A stretch of DNA of 9,175 nucleotides from Flammeovirgaceae bacterium. Its GTDB lineage: Bacteria > Bacteroidota > Bacteroidia > Cytophagales > MED-G16. Positions 1 to 6,711 of the stretch are shown piece after piece. The number at the start of each line of letters is the position of its first letter. Position 1 is the stretch's first letter. A model generated the notes under the pieces. That model was not told where the DNA came from and made no database searches. It saw only the letters and a list, made by a program, of their open reading frames with translations. The position numbers were made by a program, and so were the translations under genes. The stretch lies in the NCBI GenBank assembly GCA_002702205.1, contig NZYP01000019.1, forward strand, positions 16,636-25,810, written 5' to 3'.

Positions 1-1050
1 TATAAGGACGAAGCAGATCAGGTAAGTTTTAATTTGGTGCCTGTTGTGGAGAATTGGGATGCACTTAGAAGTGGGTTAAAAAGCTCTGATGCAATTTCAA
101 GTTCTGATAAATCTCAGATATTAGCTATTGTAAATGGTGGTGGATCATTTGTAGATAAAGAGAAATCACTTTCTAAGTTATCATCTTACAAAATATTAAT
201 GAAAGAGGTATACCCTGACCTTAGAAATGCAAGAACTGAAGTTGTAACAGTTATTGAAAAGAAACCTAATAATGAGATTTTAGCTATTGCTCAGAACATA
301 GTATCTGGAGAAGCTTCCTCAGATGCACTATCTCATGGAGAACTTTTATTTGCTGGAACTCTAACTCCTGATCTTGCTGAAAAAGCCTCAATTTATGGCT
401 CAGCTGTTAAATGGGGAGGCACATGGCAAGCACATAACGATTTTGGATCAGTACATATTGAGCTTGCAAGAGAAGAAGAAGAAGGATCTGATGCTCAGCT
501 AAAATTATTAGAAGCTGGTAAAACTCAATTGGACATTTCTAATACTAAAAATGAGAATGCAGAAGCCCATTTGAATTTAGCTGCTATTGCAGCAATGCAA
601 TACGATTGGACTCTTGCTAACGAACACATTAACAAAGCAGCTGATTTAGATCTCACTTACGCAGAGGGAAGATACAATATGGCTAAAGGAACAGTTTCAA
701 TCCCACTTGGTGATTATGAAAATGCTATAACTCATCTTAATAAAGTCGGACATAGAGGTTGGGCTAAGTGGAGAAAAGGTATTGTTCAATTAATGTCTGG
801 AAATATTGACGAAGCTAAGAAGGAAATGGCTGCACTAAGAAAACAATTCAAAGAAAGTGGATGGAAAGAAAATGGAGGAATTGATTACATTCATGCTATA
901 ATATCAGCAAGAGAAGGTGATTCAAATGCTGTAGGTGAGAACCTTAAAACTGCTTTATCAAAAGACGAAGATGGGTGGTTAAAGGAAAGACTTGTCAATG
1001 ATGTTGAATTCCTAAATTACTCAGACGCAGTTCAGTCTGCTATGAATTAA
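1..1050 (+). CDS. TPR-like repeat protein, probably exported, OmpA/DUF3868-like architecture (5' end missing)
   Basis: The reading frame is open from base 1, so the gene begins left of the window; the TTG at 34 is not a credible start. The 349 visible residues have two parts. Residues about 1-90 contain a 'W..L...L..S' segment followed by 'YPDLRNARTEV'. This resembles the end of the OmpA-like half of Bacteroidota proteins in which a 'P.LR' motif precedes a repeat region. From about residue 185 there are helical TPR-like repeats: 'AEAHLNLAAIAAMQYDWTLA', then 'AEGRYNMAKGTVSIPLGDY', then 'WAKWRKGIVQLMSGNIDEA', spaced roughly 30-35 residues apart. A cell-envelope role is inferred from this architecture; the signal peptide would lie outside the window. 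No enzymatic motif is visible. A strong terminator follows, so it is the last gene of its transcript. The TPR-like character is reasonably clear; the family assignment is tentative. Confidence 0.72.
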   Translation, partial: YKDEADQVSFNLVPVVENWDALRSGLKSSDAISSSDKSQILAIVNGGGSFVDKEKSLSKLSSYKILMKEVYPDLRNARTEVVTVIEKKPNNEILAIAQNIVSGEASSDALSHGELLFAGTLTPDLAEKASIYGSAVKWGGTWQAHNDFGSVHIELAREEEEGSDAQLKLLEAGKTQLDISNTKNENAEAHLNLAAIAAMQYDWTLANEHINKAADLDLTYAEGRYNMAKGTVSIPLGDYENAITHLNKVGHRGWAKWRKGIVQLMSGNIDEAKKEMAALRKQFKESGWKENGGIDYIHAIISAREGDSNAVGENLKTALSKDEDGWLKERLVNDVEFLNYSDAVQSAMN

Positions 1051-1071
1051 TTTTTAAGAAATTATTTATCT

Positions 1072-1101
1072 AAAAGGCCTTGATAATCAAGGCCTTTTTT
1101 T
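1072..1101 (+). terminator. Strong intrinsic terminator
   Basis: A perfect 12-bp stem, AAAAGGCCTTGA (1072-1083) pairing with TCAAGGCCTTTT (1087-1098), closes on a 3-base TAA loop and runs into a T tract to 1101. It lies 21 bases after the stop of the upstream repeat protein, so it ends that transcript. Its stem contains the TTG that fits the -33 box of the next promoter, and its T tract abuts the -7 box. Confidence 0.93.
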
Positions 1102-1108
1102 ATTTTTG
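1080..1108 (+). promoter_or_regulatory. Bacteroidota-type promoter of pdhB, overlapping the terminator
   Basis: TATTTTTG at 1101-1108 matches the Bacteroidota -7 consensus TAnnTTTG. A TTG at 1080-1082, 18 bases upstream, fits the -33 element. Only six bases separate the box from the ATG at 1115, so transcription should start at or within a base or two of the start codon, giving a leaderless or nearly leaderless mRNA. The start site itself is inferred from consensus spacing. Confidence 0.72.
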
Positions 1109-1114
1109 CCGAGT

Positions 1115-2095
1115 ATGAGAGAGATTCAATTTAGAGAAGCATTAAGAGAAGCAATGGTTGAGGAGATGAGGTTAGATAAAGACGTTTATTTAATAGGAGA
1201 AGAAGTAGCTGAATACAATGGAGCTTATAAGGTTAGTCTAGGAATGCTTGATGAATTCGGTCCAGAAAGGGTAATAGATACCCCTATTGCAGAAACTGGA
1301 TTTACAGGGATTGGCATAGGCTCAGCAATGAATGGCCTAAGACCAATTGTAGAGTTTATGACATTTAATTTCTCCCTAGTTGCAATAGATCAAATTATAA
1401 ATGGTGCAGCAAAAATGTATCAAATGTCTGGTGGACAATTTAATATACCAGCTGTTTTTAGAGGCCCAACTGGTAATGCAGGACAGCTAGGTGCACAACA
1501 TTCTCAAAATTTTGAAAATTGGTATGCAAACACACCTGGTCTAAAAGTTGTAGTTCCATCAAACCCATACGATGCAAAAGGACTTCTTAAAACTTCAATT
1601 AGAGATGATGATCCAGTTATCTTTATGGAATCTGAGTTAATGTATGGCGATAAAGGAAATGTTCCAGAACAAGAATATCTTATACCAATTGGTGAATCGA
1701 ATATTGTTCATGAAGGAAACGATGTGACTCTAGTGTCATTTGGAAAGATGATGAAAGTGGCAGAAGAAACCTATAACGAAGCAAAGAAAGAAAATATAAG
1801 TGTAGAAGTAATAGATCTAAGGTCCGTGAGACCGATTGACTATAAAAGTATAATAAAATCAGTTAAAAAGACTAACAGACTGGTTATTATTGAGGAAGCA
1901 TGGCCTCTTGCTTCGATCTCCTCTGAAATAAGTCACCATATCCAAAGGTTTGCATTTGATTATTTAGATGCACCTGTCCACAGGATAACATGTGAAGATG
2001 TACCCTTCCATTATGCCCCTACTCTAATAAAAGAAATTCTACCTAGTGTTGAGAAAGCTATGAAAGCTATAAAAACAGTTACCTACAAGAACTAG
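1115..2095 (+). CDS. pdhB: Pyruvate dehydrogenase E1 component, beta subunit
   Basis: This is the beta subunit of the thiamine-diphosphate-dependent E1 enzyme of the cytosolic pyruvate dehydrogenase complex. With the alpha subunit it decarboxylates pyruvate and passes the acetyl group to lipoyl-E2. The 326-residue length is usual for the family. Family blocks are visible: 'GEEVAEYNGAYK' (28-39), 'RVIDTPIAETGF' (52-63; Glu60 is in the position of the thiamine-activating Glu), 'PIVEFMTFNF' (77-86), 'FRGPTG' (115-120), 'GAQHSQ' (126-131) and the C-terminal transketolase-type block 'VIDLRSVRPID' (232-242) with 'IIEEAW' (258-263). I chose ATG at 1115 over TTG at 1106 because the family begins 'M..IQFREA' and because 1106 falls inside the -7 promoter box. 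The alpha and E2 genes are not in the window. The stop shares CTAG with the convergent ffh gene. Confidence 0.96.
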   Translation: MREIQFREALREAMVEEMRLDKDVYLIGEEVAEYNGAYKVSLGMLDEFGPERVIDTPIAETGFTGIGIGSAMNGLRPIVEFMTFNFSLVAIDQIINGAAKMYQMSGGQFNIPAVFRGPTGNAGQLGAQHSQNFENWYANTPGLKVVVPSNPYDAKGLLKTSIRDDDPVIFMESELMYGDKGNVPEQEYLIPIGESNIVHEGNDVTLVSFGKMMKVAEETYNEAKKENISVEVIDLRSVRPIDYKSIIKSVKKTNRLVIIEEAWPLASISSEISHHIQRFAFDYLDAPVHRITCEDVPFHYAPTLIKEILPSVEKAMKAIKTVTYKN

Positions 2096-3426
2096 TTTTG
2101 TTTGTCTGATAAACCTAAAGCAGACATCATACCTGACGGACCTGATTTTTTCATCATCTTCATCATCTTACGCATCTGATTAAATTGTTTTAAGAGCTGG
2201 TTAACTTCTTGTACCGATGTTCCACTACCCATTGCAATTCTTTTCTTTCTATTACCATTTAATATATCAGGGTTTTTTCTCTCTAATGGAGTCATTGAAT
2301 AAATTATTGACTCTATAGGTTTAAATGATTCATCATCCACATCTACATCTTTAATTTTTGAAGATACACCTGGCATCATACCTAGAAGATCTTTAATGTT
2401 ACCCATTTTTTTTATTTTTTGGATTTGTGATAAGAAATCATCTAAACCAAAGGTATTCTCGAACATTTTTTTCTGGAGCTTCCTTGCCTCCTCCTCATCA
2501 AAATTTTGTTGAGCTCTCTCAACCAGGCTAATAACGTCACCCATTCCAAGTATTCTTTTAGCCATTCTATCAGGATGGAATACATCTAATGCGTCCATCT
2601 TCTCACCTGTACTAATAAATTTTATTGGTTTATTTACAACCTTTCTAATTGAAAGGGCAGAACCTCCCCTTGAGTCACCATCTAATTTAGTTAATACTAC
2701 ACCATCGTAATCAATTGCCTCATTAAAAGTCTTTGCAGTTAAAACTGCATCTTGACCTATCATCGAGTCAACAACAAAAAGTGTTTCTTGAGGTTTTAAA
2801 TTAGATTTTAATCCCTTGATCTCTTTCATCATTTCCTCATCAATTGCTAACCTACCTGCTGTATCAATTATAACTGATTTAAACCCTTTACTTTTTGCAT
2901 ATTGAATAGCCTTTTTTGCAATATTTAAAGGTGATTTAGATTTTTTATCTGAAAATACTTCAATCTTTAAATCCTCACCAATGACATGAAGTTGTTCAAT
3001 CGCAGCAGGCCTGTAAACATCACAGGCAACCATTAGAGTTTTCTTTCCTTTCTTTGTTAGGTATTTTCCAAGTTTACCACAGAATGTTGTCTTACCAGAG
3101 CCCTGGAGACCAGAAAGTAGGATGACATTAGGGTTTCCTTCAAGGGATAATTCAGCAGACTCGCCACCCATTAAATCGGTAAGTTCATCTGCAACAATTT
3201 TAGTTAATAGTTGGCCAGGAGAGACAGAAATTAGTACATTCTGACCCATTGCCTTATCTTTTATATTTGAGGTGATCTCCTTTGCAACCTTGTAGCTAAC
3301 GTCAGCATCTATGAGAGCTCTTCTAATCTCTTTAATAGTAGAAGCAATATTAATCTCAGTGATTCTACCTTGACCCTTTAAGACTTTAAAGGCTCTGTCT
3401 AATTTATTACTTAAATTTTCAAACAT
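2092..3426 (-). CDS. ffh: Signal recognition particle protein Ffh (SRP54 GTPase)
   Basis: Ffh binds signal sequences as they leave the ribosome and, with 4.5S RNA and the FtsY receptor, delivers nascent membrane and exported proteins to the Sec translocon. The 444-residue length is normal. Domains in order: helical N domain (about 1-95); G domain with P-loop 'GLQGSGKTT' (106-114), 'DVYRPAA' (136-142), 'DTAGR' (188-192) and 'TKLDGDSRGG' (246-255); and Met-rich M domain (about 325-430). The M domain has the RNA-binding segment 'RIAMGSGTSVQEVN' (396-409) and 'QMRKMMKMMKK' (417-427) in the signal-sequence-binding part. It starts with ATG, and TATTTTTG lies six bases upstream. It is a single gene with its own promoter, convergent with pdhB and sharing a 4-base stop overlap. 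The SRP RNA gene is not in the window. Confidence 0.98.
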   Translation of the reverse strand: MFENLSNKLDRAFKVLKGQGRITEINIASTIKEIRRALIDADVSYKVAKEITSNIKDKAMGQNVLISVSPGQLLTKIVADELTDLMGGESAELSLEGNPNVILLSGLQGSGKTTFCGKLGKYLTKKGKKTLMVACDVYRPAAIEQLHVIGEDLKIEVFSDKKSKSPLNIAKKAIQYAKSKGFKSVIIDTAGRLAIDEEMMKEIKGLKSNLKPQETLFVVDSMIGQDAVLTAKTFNEAIDYDGVVLTKLDGDSRGGSALSIRKVVNKPIKFISTGEKMDALDVFHPDRMAKRILGMGDVISLVERAQQNFDEEEARKLQKKMFENTFGLDDFLSQIQKIKKMGNIKDLLGMMPGVSSKIKDVDVDDESFKPIESIIYSMTPLERKNPDILNGNRKKRIAMGSGTSVQEVNQLLKQFNQMRKMMKMMKKSGPSGMMSALGLSDKQN

Positions 3427-3432
3427 TCACAA

Positions 3433-3440
3433 CAAAAATA
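3433..3440 (-). promoter_or_regulatory. -7 promoter box of ffh
   Basis: Read on the minus strand this is TATTTTTG, a full match to the Bacteroidota -7 consensus TAnnTTTG and identical to the pdhB box. It ends six bases before the ffh ATG, the same spacing as at pdhB, which predicts a leaderless or near-leaderless mRNA. I find no clear TTG at the expected -33 distance, so the upstream element is weak. Confidence 0.6.
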
Positions 3441-3484
3441 ATAATTAAAGGAAATAATGATTCATTTATTTCATTAATAGTATT

Positions 3485-3492
3485 TATATTTC
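3485..3492 (+). promoter_or_regulatory. Possible -7 promoter box of the YfhO-family gene
   Basis: TATATTTC matches TAnnTTTG at all but the last position and lies 12 bases before the TTG start. Transcription from it would give a very short leader made of A residues. No good -33 TTG is visible. It lies in the 78-base divergent gap between ffh and this gene, which must hold a promoter for each. Confidence 0.35.
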
Positions 3493-3504
3493 AAAAAAAA
3501 AAAA
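3493..3504 (+). repeat. A12 homopolymer immediately before a TTG start codon
   Basis: Twelve consecutive A residues directly precede the start of the YfhO-family gene. A-rich start regions replace Shine-Dalgarno sequences in many Bacteroidota genes, so this may be the translation signal. A run this long is also prone to slippage in replication, transcription and sequencing. Confidence 0.8.
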
Positions 3505-5949
3505 TTGAATATAAAATATCTTAAACATTTACTATCAATTTTTCTATTCATAGGATTAAATATTTACATTTTTAATCCTGTAATTCTCTCAAATAAGCAA
3601 CTTAAACAACATGACATAGAACAATGGAGCTACTCTGCAAGAGAATCATCTGAGTTTAGGAAAGTTAATGGTGAAGAAGCTCTTTGGTCAAATTCAATGT
3701 TCTCAGGCATGCCAGGATATCTCATAGATGTGAAATGGTCAAATGATATAATGGGATATATCCATAAATTTTATAGCTTTTTCTTCCCCCATCCAACCAA
3801 TATATTACTAATATCCTTTATAAGTTTTTATTTTATGCTGATAGTATTTAATGTCAGACAAGAAATTGCTGTTTTTGGGACTATTGCATTCACTTTATCT
3901 TCTTACATGATAGTTGGAATTGGAGCAGGTCATAATGCAAGAATAGGTGCAATAGCCTACATGCCATTAATTATTGCTGGAGTTCATACTTGTATCCATA
4001 AAAATAGAAATCTTGGATTTATAGTTACTGCTTTAGCTCTAGCTCTTCAATTAAGGCTAAATCATCTCCAAATAACATATTATACTTTGTTTATTTTAAT
4101 TTTTTATGGAGTATCACAACTTATCTACTTTCACAAGGAAAAGAGAGTAACCTATTTTATAAAGAGGATATCATTACTTGTAGTTGCTGCTTTAATTTCA
4201 GTTGGTACATTTTTTGGTGAAATTTGGGCTATCCTTGAATACTCAGATGAATCAATAAGAGGAAAGTCCGATTTAGATGTTGGTAGAAGTGGATTAGATA
4301 AACAGTACGCTTTCCAATATAGCAATGGAATTTTTGAGCCACTAACATTATTTTTTCCTCATATTCTTGGAGGATCAAGTCAAGAAAATTTAGGGAAAGA
4401 CTCTCATTTAGGAAAAGCTCTTAGAAAAAATAATGTTGCAACCAATCAGATTAATAATCAGCTAAGAAGGGTTCCTACTTATTGGGGAGATCAGCCACTT
4501 ACTGCACCCTATTATGCTGGTTCTATTTGTATTTTCTTATTAATTTTTGGACTCATAATTTTAAAATCTCATGAAAAAAACTGGTTGTTGTATTTATTAA
4601 TAACAAGTGTTTTACTCAGTATGGGAAGTAATCTTGAGTTTATCAATAATATATTCTTTGACTATCTACCTGGATATAACAAATTCAGATCAGTAACATT
4701 TATAATAATAATATCCATTTTTTCTGTTGTACTACTTTCCTCTCTAGCACTTCAAAAATTTATTAAGAGTCCTGAAAAATATAAAAATGAATTTATTAAA
4801 TCTATCTACTTTACCTTGGGAATATATGTATTAGTATCAATATCATATTTTGTATTAAGCTTTACTGGAAAGGTAGATTCTAACTTTTCAAGTTATCCTG
4901 AATGGTTTGTTAACTCTTTGATAGATGACAGAAAAAGCCTCTATTTAGGTGACTTAGTTAGAGGTGGAATTTTCATAATAATCTTAGTTATTCTGTCATT
5001 TGGAATACTTTATAATAAAATATCAAAATCCATATTTGGAATATGTATAGTTGGTATAATGTTAGTTGATCACTTTATAAATAACTCATTTATATTAAAA
5101 AATGATTCCGTTTGTGAGGTTTACGGAGACTGTTCTTTCAAAAAGGTAAAGGAATTAGAGGTAAAAATGTCTGAAGCTGATCAATTCATTCTTGAAAATA
5201 ATATAGAAAGGAAAAGAGTATATAATCTTCAAAACACATTTAATGATGCCAGAACATCTTACTATCACTCTTCTATAGGAGGATATCACGGTGCAAAGAT
5301 GAGAAGATATCAGGATATAATTGAAAACATATTTCCTGAGGAAAGAAATAATTTAGTTAGTGAATTAAGAGAAAATAGCATAAATTTTTCAGAAAATCAT
5401 TTGTTAAATATGCTTAATGTTGGATTTATTCAGTTTGGAAATGAAAAAAATAACGTCGTGAAAAATAATTACTCTAACGGTAATGCTTGGTTTATCAATA
5501 AGATTTTTGAGGTTAATTCAGCAGAGGAGGAAATGGAATTGATGACAAGCATTAATACTAAGAGAGAAGCGATAGTAGATGTGTCTAGGTTTAATTTAAA
5601 AAATGGAAATGAATATAATATTGATGGTAAAATAAGTTTAATTGAACACTCACCTAAGCGTTTATTATATAAGTCGTCTAATTCATTTGATGGATTTGTT
5701 GTTTTTTCAGAAATATATTACCCAAATGGATGGAAAGTTTATGTTAATGGTAAAGAAAAAAAATTAGTTAGAACAAATTATATTTTAAGAGGACTTGAAA
5801 TAGATAAAGGAGAAAATACTATTGAAATGATTTTTAATCCTAAAACTTATGTTTTTGGTGACATGATAATAAAAGGATCAAATTATATTCTTCTACTACT
5901 AATTATGATTTATTGTGTGATTGAATTTAGAAAAAAAAATGAAAAATAA
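3505..5949 (+). CDS. YfhO-family polytopic membrane protein (GT-C glycosyltransferase-like)
   Basis: Large inner-membrane protein of 814 residues with about a dozen predicted membrane segments (roughly 8-26, 98-116, 121-137, 147-163, 190-208, 222-240, 338-354, 360-375, 396-415, 433-453, 485-503, 508-524 and a C-terminal one near 794-808) and an outward-facing domain of about 265 residues before the last segment. Bacteroidota YfhO features are visible: 'QHDIEQW' (35-41; Asp37 sits in the first outer loop where GT-C enzymes place a catalytic acid), 'SGMPGY' (67-72), 'GAGHNARIGAIAYMPL' (140-155), 'LRLNHLQITYY' (183-193), 'YNKFRS' (391-396) and the closing 'GWKVYVNG' segment. Family members are thought to transfer sugars from polyprenyl-phosphate donors to envelope polymers; the substrate here is unknown. 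TTG at 3505 is the only usable start: a stop lies at 3478-3480, no ATG comes between, and the first membrane segment begins seven residues later. The 3' end overlaps the next gene by 11 bases. Confidence 0.87.
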   Translation: MNIKYLKHLLSIFLFIGLNIYIFNPVILSNKQLKQHDIEQWSYSARESSEFRKVNGEEALWSNSMFSGMPGYLIDVKWSNDIMGYIHKFYSFFFPHPTNILLISFISFYFMLIVFNVRQEIAVFGTIAFTLSSYMIVGIGAGHNARIGAIAYMPLIIAGVHTCIHKNRNLGFIVTALALALQLRLNHLQITYYTLFILIFYGVSQLIYFHKEKRVTYFIKRISLLVVAALISVGTFFGEIWAILEYSDESIRGKSDLDVGRSGLDKQYAFQYSNGIFEPLTLFFPHILGGSSQENLGKDSHLGKALRKNNVATNQINNQLRRVPTYWGDQPLTAPYYAGSICIFLLIFGLIILKSHEKNWLLYLLITSVLLSMGSNLEFINNIFFDYLPGYNKFRSVTFIIIISIFSVVLLSSLALQKFIKSPEKYKNEFIKSIYFTLGIYVLVSISYFVLSFTGKVDSNFSSYPEWFVNSLIDDRKSLYLGDLVRGGIFIIILVILSFGILYNKISKSIFGICIVGIMLVDHFINNSFILKNDSVCEVYGDCSFKKVKELEVKMSEADQFILENNIERKRVYNLQNTFNDARTSYYHSSIGGYHGAKMRRYQDIIENIFPEERNNLVSELRENSINFSENHLLNMLNVGFIQFGNEKNNVVKNNYSNGNAWFINKIFEVNSAEEEMELMTSINTKREAIVDVSRFNLKNGNEYNIDGKISLIEHSPKRLLYKSSNSFDGFVVFSEIYYPNGWKVYVNGKEKKLVRTNYILRGLEIDKGENTIEMIFNPKTYVFGDMIIKGSNYILLLLIMIYCVIEFRKKNEK

Positions 5950-6334
5950 ATACTTTACTTTAAGTTTAATTTTCATTCTTTCAGGCTGTATAATTAATAA
6001 AAGTCAAAATAATACATATAACTTAAATTCAGAATATGAGGTAAAACAAAAATCTAATGTGAGTTTAATTAACAGAATTAGATCAAATCCTGGAATTTAT
6101 GTTGAAGGATATGGAGATAATGCAAAAGTTTTTATGAAAGGTGTATCAAGCATTAATTTCCCAAAGGAGATACTATTTATCCTTGATGGTATTCAAGTTG
6201 GTAACTACTCAAAAATATCTAGTATACTTGACCCATTAAAAATAAAAAGTATTAAAATATTAAAAAATCCAGTTGACCTCTCAATGTATGGTTTTATGGG
6301 CTCAGGAGGGGTTATAGAAATTAAAACACAGTAA
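5939..6334 (+). CDS. Small lipoprotein with a free-standing TonB-receptor plug-like domain (copy A)
   Basis: 131 residues. The first 16 form a lipoprotein signal peptide ending 'LSG' before Cys17, a good lipobox. After a linker of about 25 polar residues, the rest matches the core of the plug domain of SusC/RagA-type TonB-dependent receptors: 'RIRSNPGIYV', 'VFMKGVSSI', 'ILFILDGIQVGNYS', 'IKSIKILKNPVDLSMYG' and the terminal 'GGVIEIKT'. The protein stops two residues after 'IEIK', exactly where a receptor would enter its barrel. No barrel or carboxypeptidase-regulatory-like domain is present. I chose ATG 5939 over TTG 5921 because it gives a clean signal peptide. The start lies inside the YfhO gene (11-base overlap), implying translational coupling. 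The function is unknown; transport is unlikely without a barrel. It is a paralogue of the next gene, with which it shares a 15-base identity (6196-6210 and 6570-6584). Confidence 0.82.
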   Translation: MKNKYFTLSLIFILSGCIINKSQNNTYNLNSEYEVKQKSNVSLINRIRSNPGIYVEGYGDNAKVFMKGVSSINFPKEILFILDGIQVGNYSKISSILDPLKIKSIKILKNPVDLSMYGFMGSGGVIEIKTQ

Positions 6335-6336
6335 CT

Positions 6337-6711
6337 ATGAAAAAAATATTCTATATAATATTAATAATTAACCTAGCGTGTGAAGTAAGTACACCTCTTA
6401 ATTATTCTTCAAATGAAAATTCAACTACTTTAGGACTGCTAGATAGACTTAGATCTATTCCTGGTTTAAGAATAGGAGGAGTTAGTGAAAGAGATGCTCA
6501 GGTATACCTAAGAGGACAGACAAGTATAAAGTTATATAAAGAGGTTGTTTTTTATGTAAATGGGGCAAGAGTTGGTAACTACTCTTCTGCATATCAAGTC
6601 GTTCAACCTGAAAATATTGAGTCAATTAGATTATTAAAAAGCGCATCTCAACTTAGTCTCTACGGCTCAGACGGAAGAGATGGAGTAATTCTTATCAAAA
6701 CAAAAAATTAA
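6337..6711 (+). CDS. Small lipoprotein with a free-standing TonB-receptor plug-like domain (copy B)
   Basis: 124 residues, starting two bases after the stop of copy A. The signal peptide leads to Cys15 in 'INLAC'; Asn at -3 makes this a weak lipobox, so lipidation is likely but less certain than for copy A. The plug-like region lines up with copy A without large gaps: 'LLDRLRSIPGLRI', 'VYLRGQTSIK', 'VVFYVNGARVGNYSS', 'IESIRLLKSASQLSLYG' and 'GRDGVILIKTK'. It is closer to the classical SusC plug consensus (VDG..., IESI.VLK.AS...YG..G..GVI.I.T) than copy A. It again ends where a receptor barrel would begin. Tandem placement and shared ends indicate duplication followed by divergence. The stop overlaps the stop of the convergent DUF1295 gene in TTAA. 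No enzymatic motif is visible and the function is unknown. Confidence 0.8.
   Translation: MKKIFYIILIINLACEVSTPLNYSSNENSTTLGLLDRLRSIPGLRIGGVSERDAQVYLRGQTSIKLYKEVVFYVNGARVGNYSSAYQVVQPENIESIRLLKSASQLSLYGSDGRDGVILIKTKN

Noticed and set aside
34..1050. TTG at 34 as the true start of the first gene
   Set aside because: The frame is open to base 1, the sequence before it is protein-like, and a start here would leave an exported-type protein with no signal peptide.
2103..2126. Possible hairpin TGTCTG / CAGACA just after pdhB as a terminator
   Set aside because: The stem is only six pairs with a 12-base loop and no T tract follows; the bases are explained by the C-terminal codons of ffh.
6196..6584. 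15-base direct repeat (6196-6210 and 6570-6584) as a recombination or mobile-element site
   Set aside because: The repeat encodes the same conserved 'VGNYS' stretch in both paralogues, so common descent explains it.
5939..6711. The two plug-like genes as pseudogene fragments of one TonB-dependent receptor
   Set aside because: Each has its own start, signal peptide and stop, the plug region occurs twice, and no barrel-coding sequence is found before the convergent gene.
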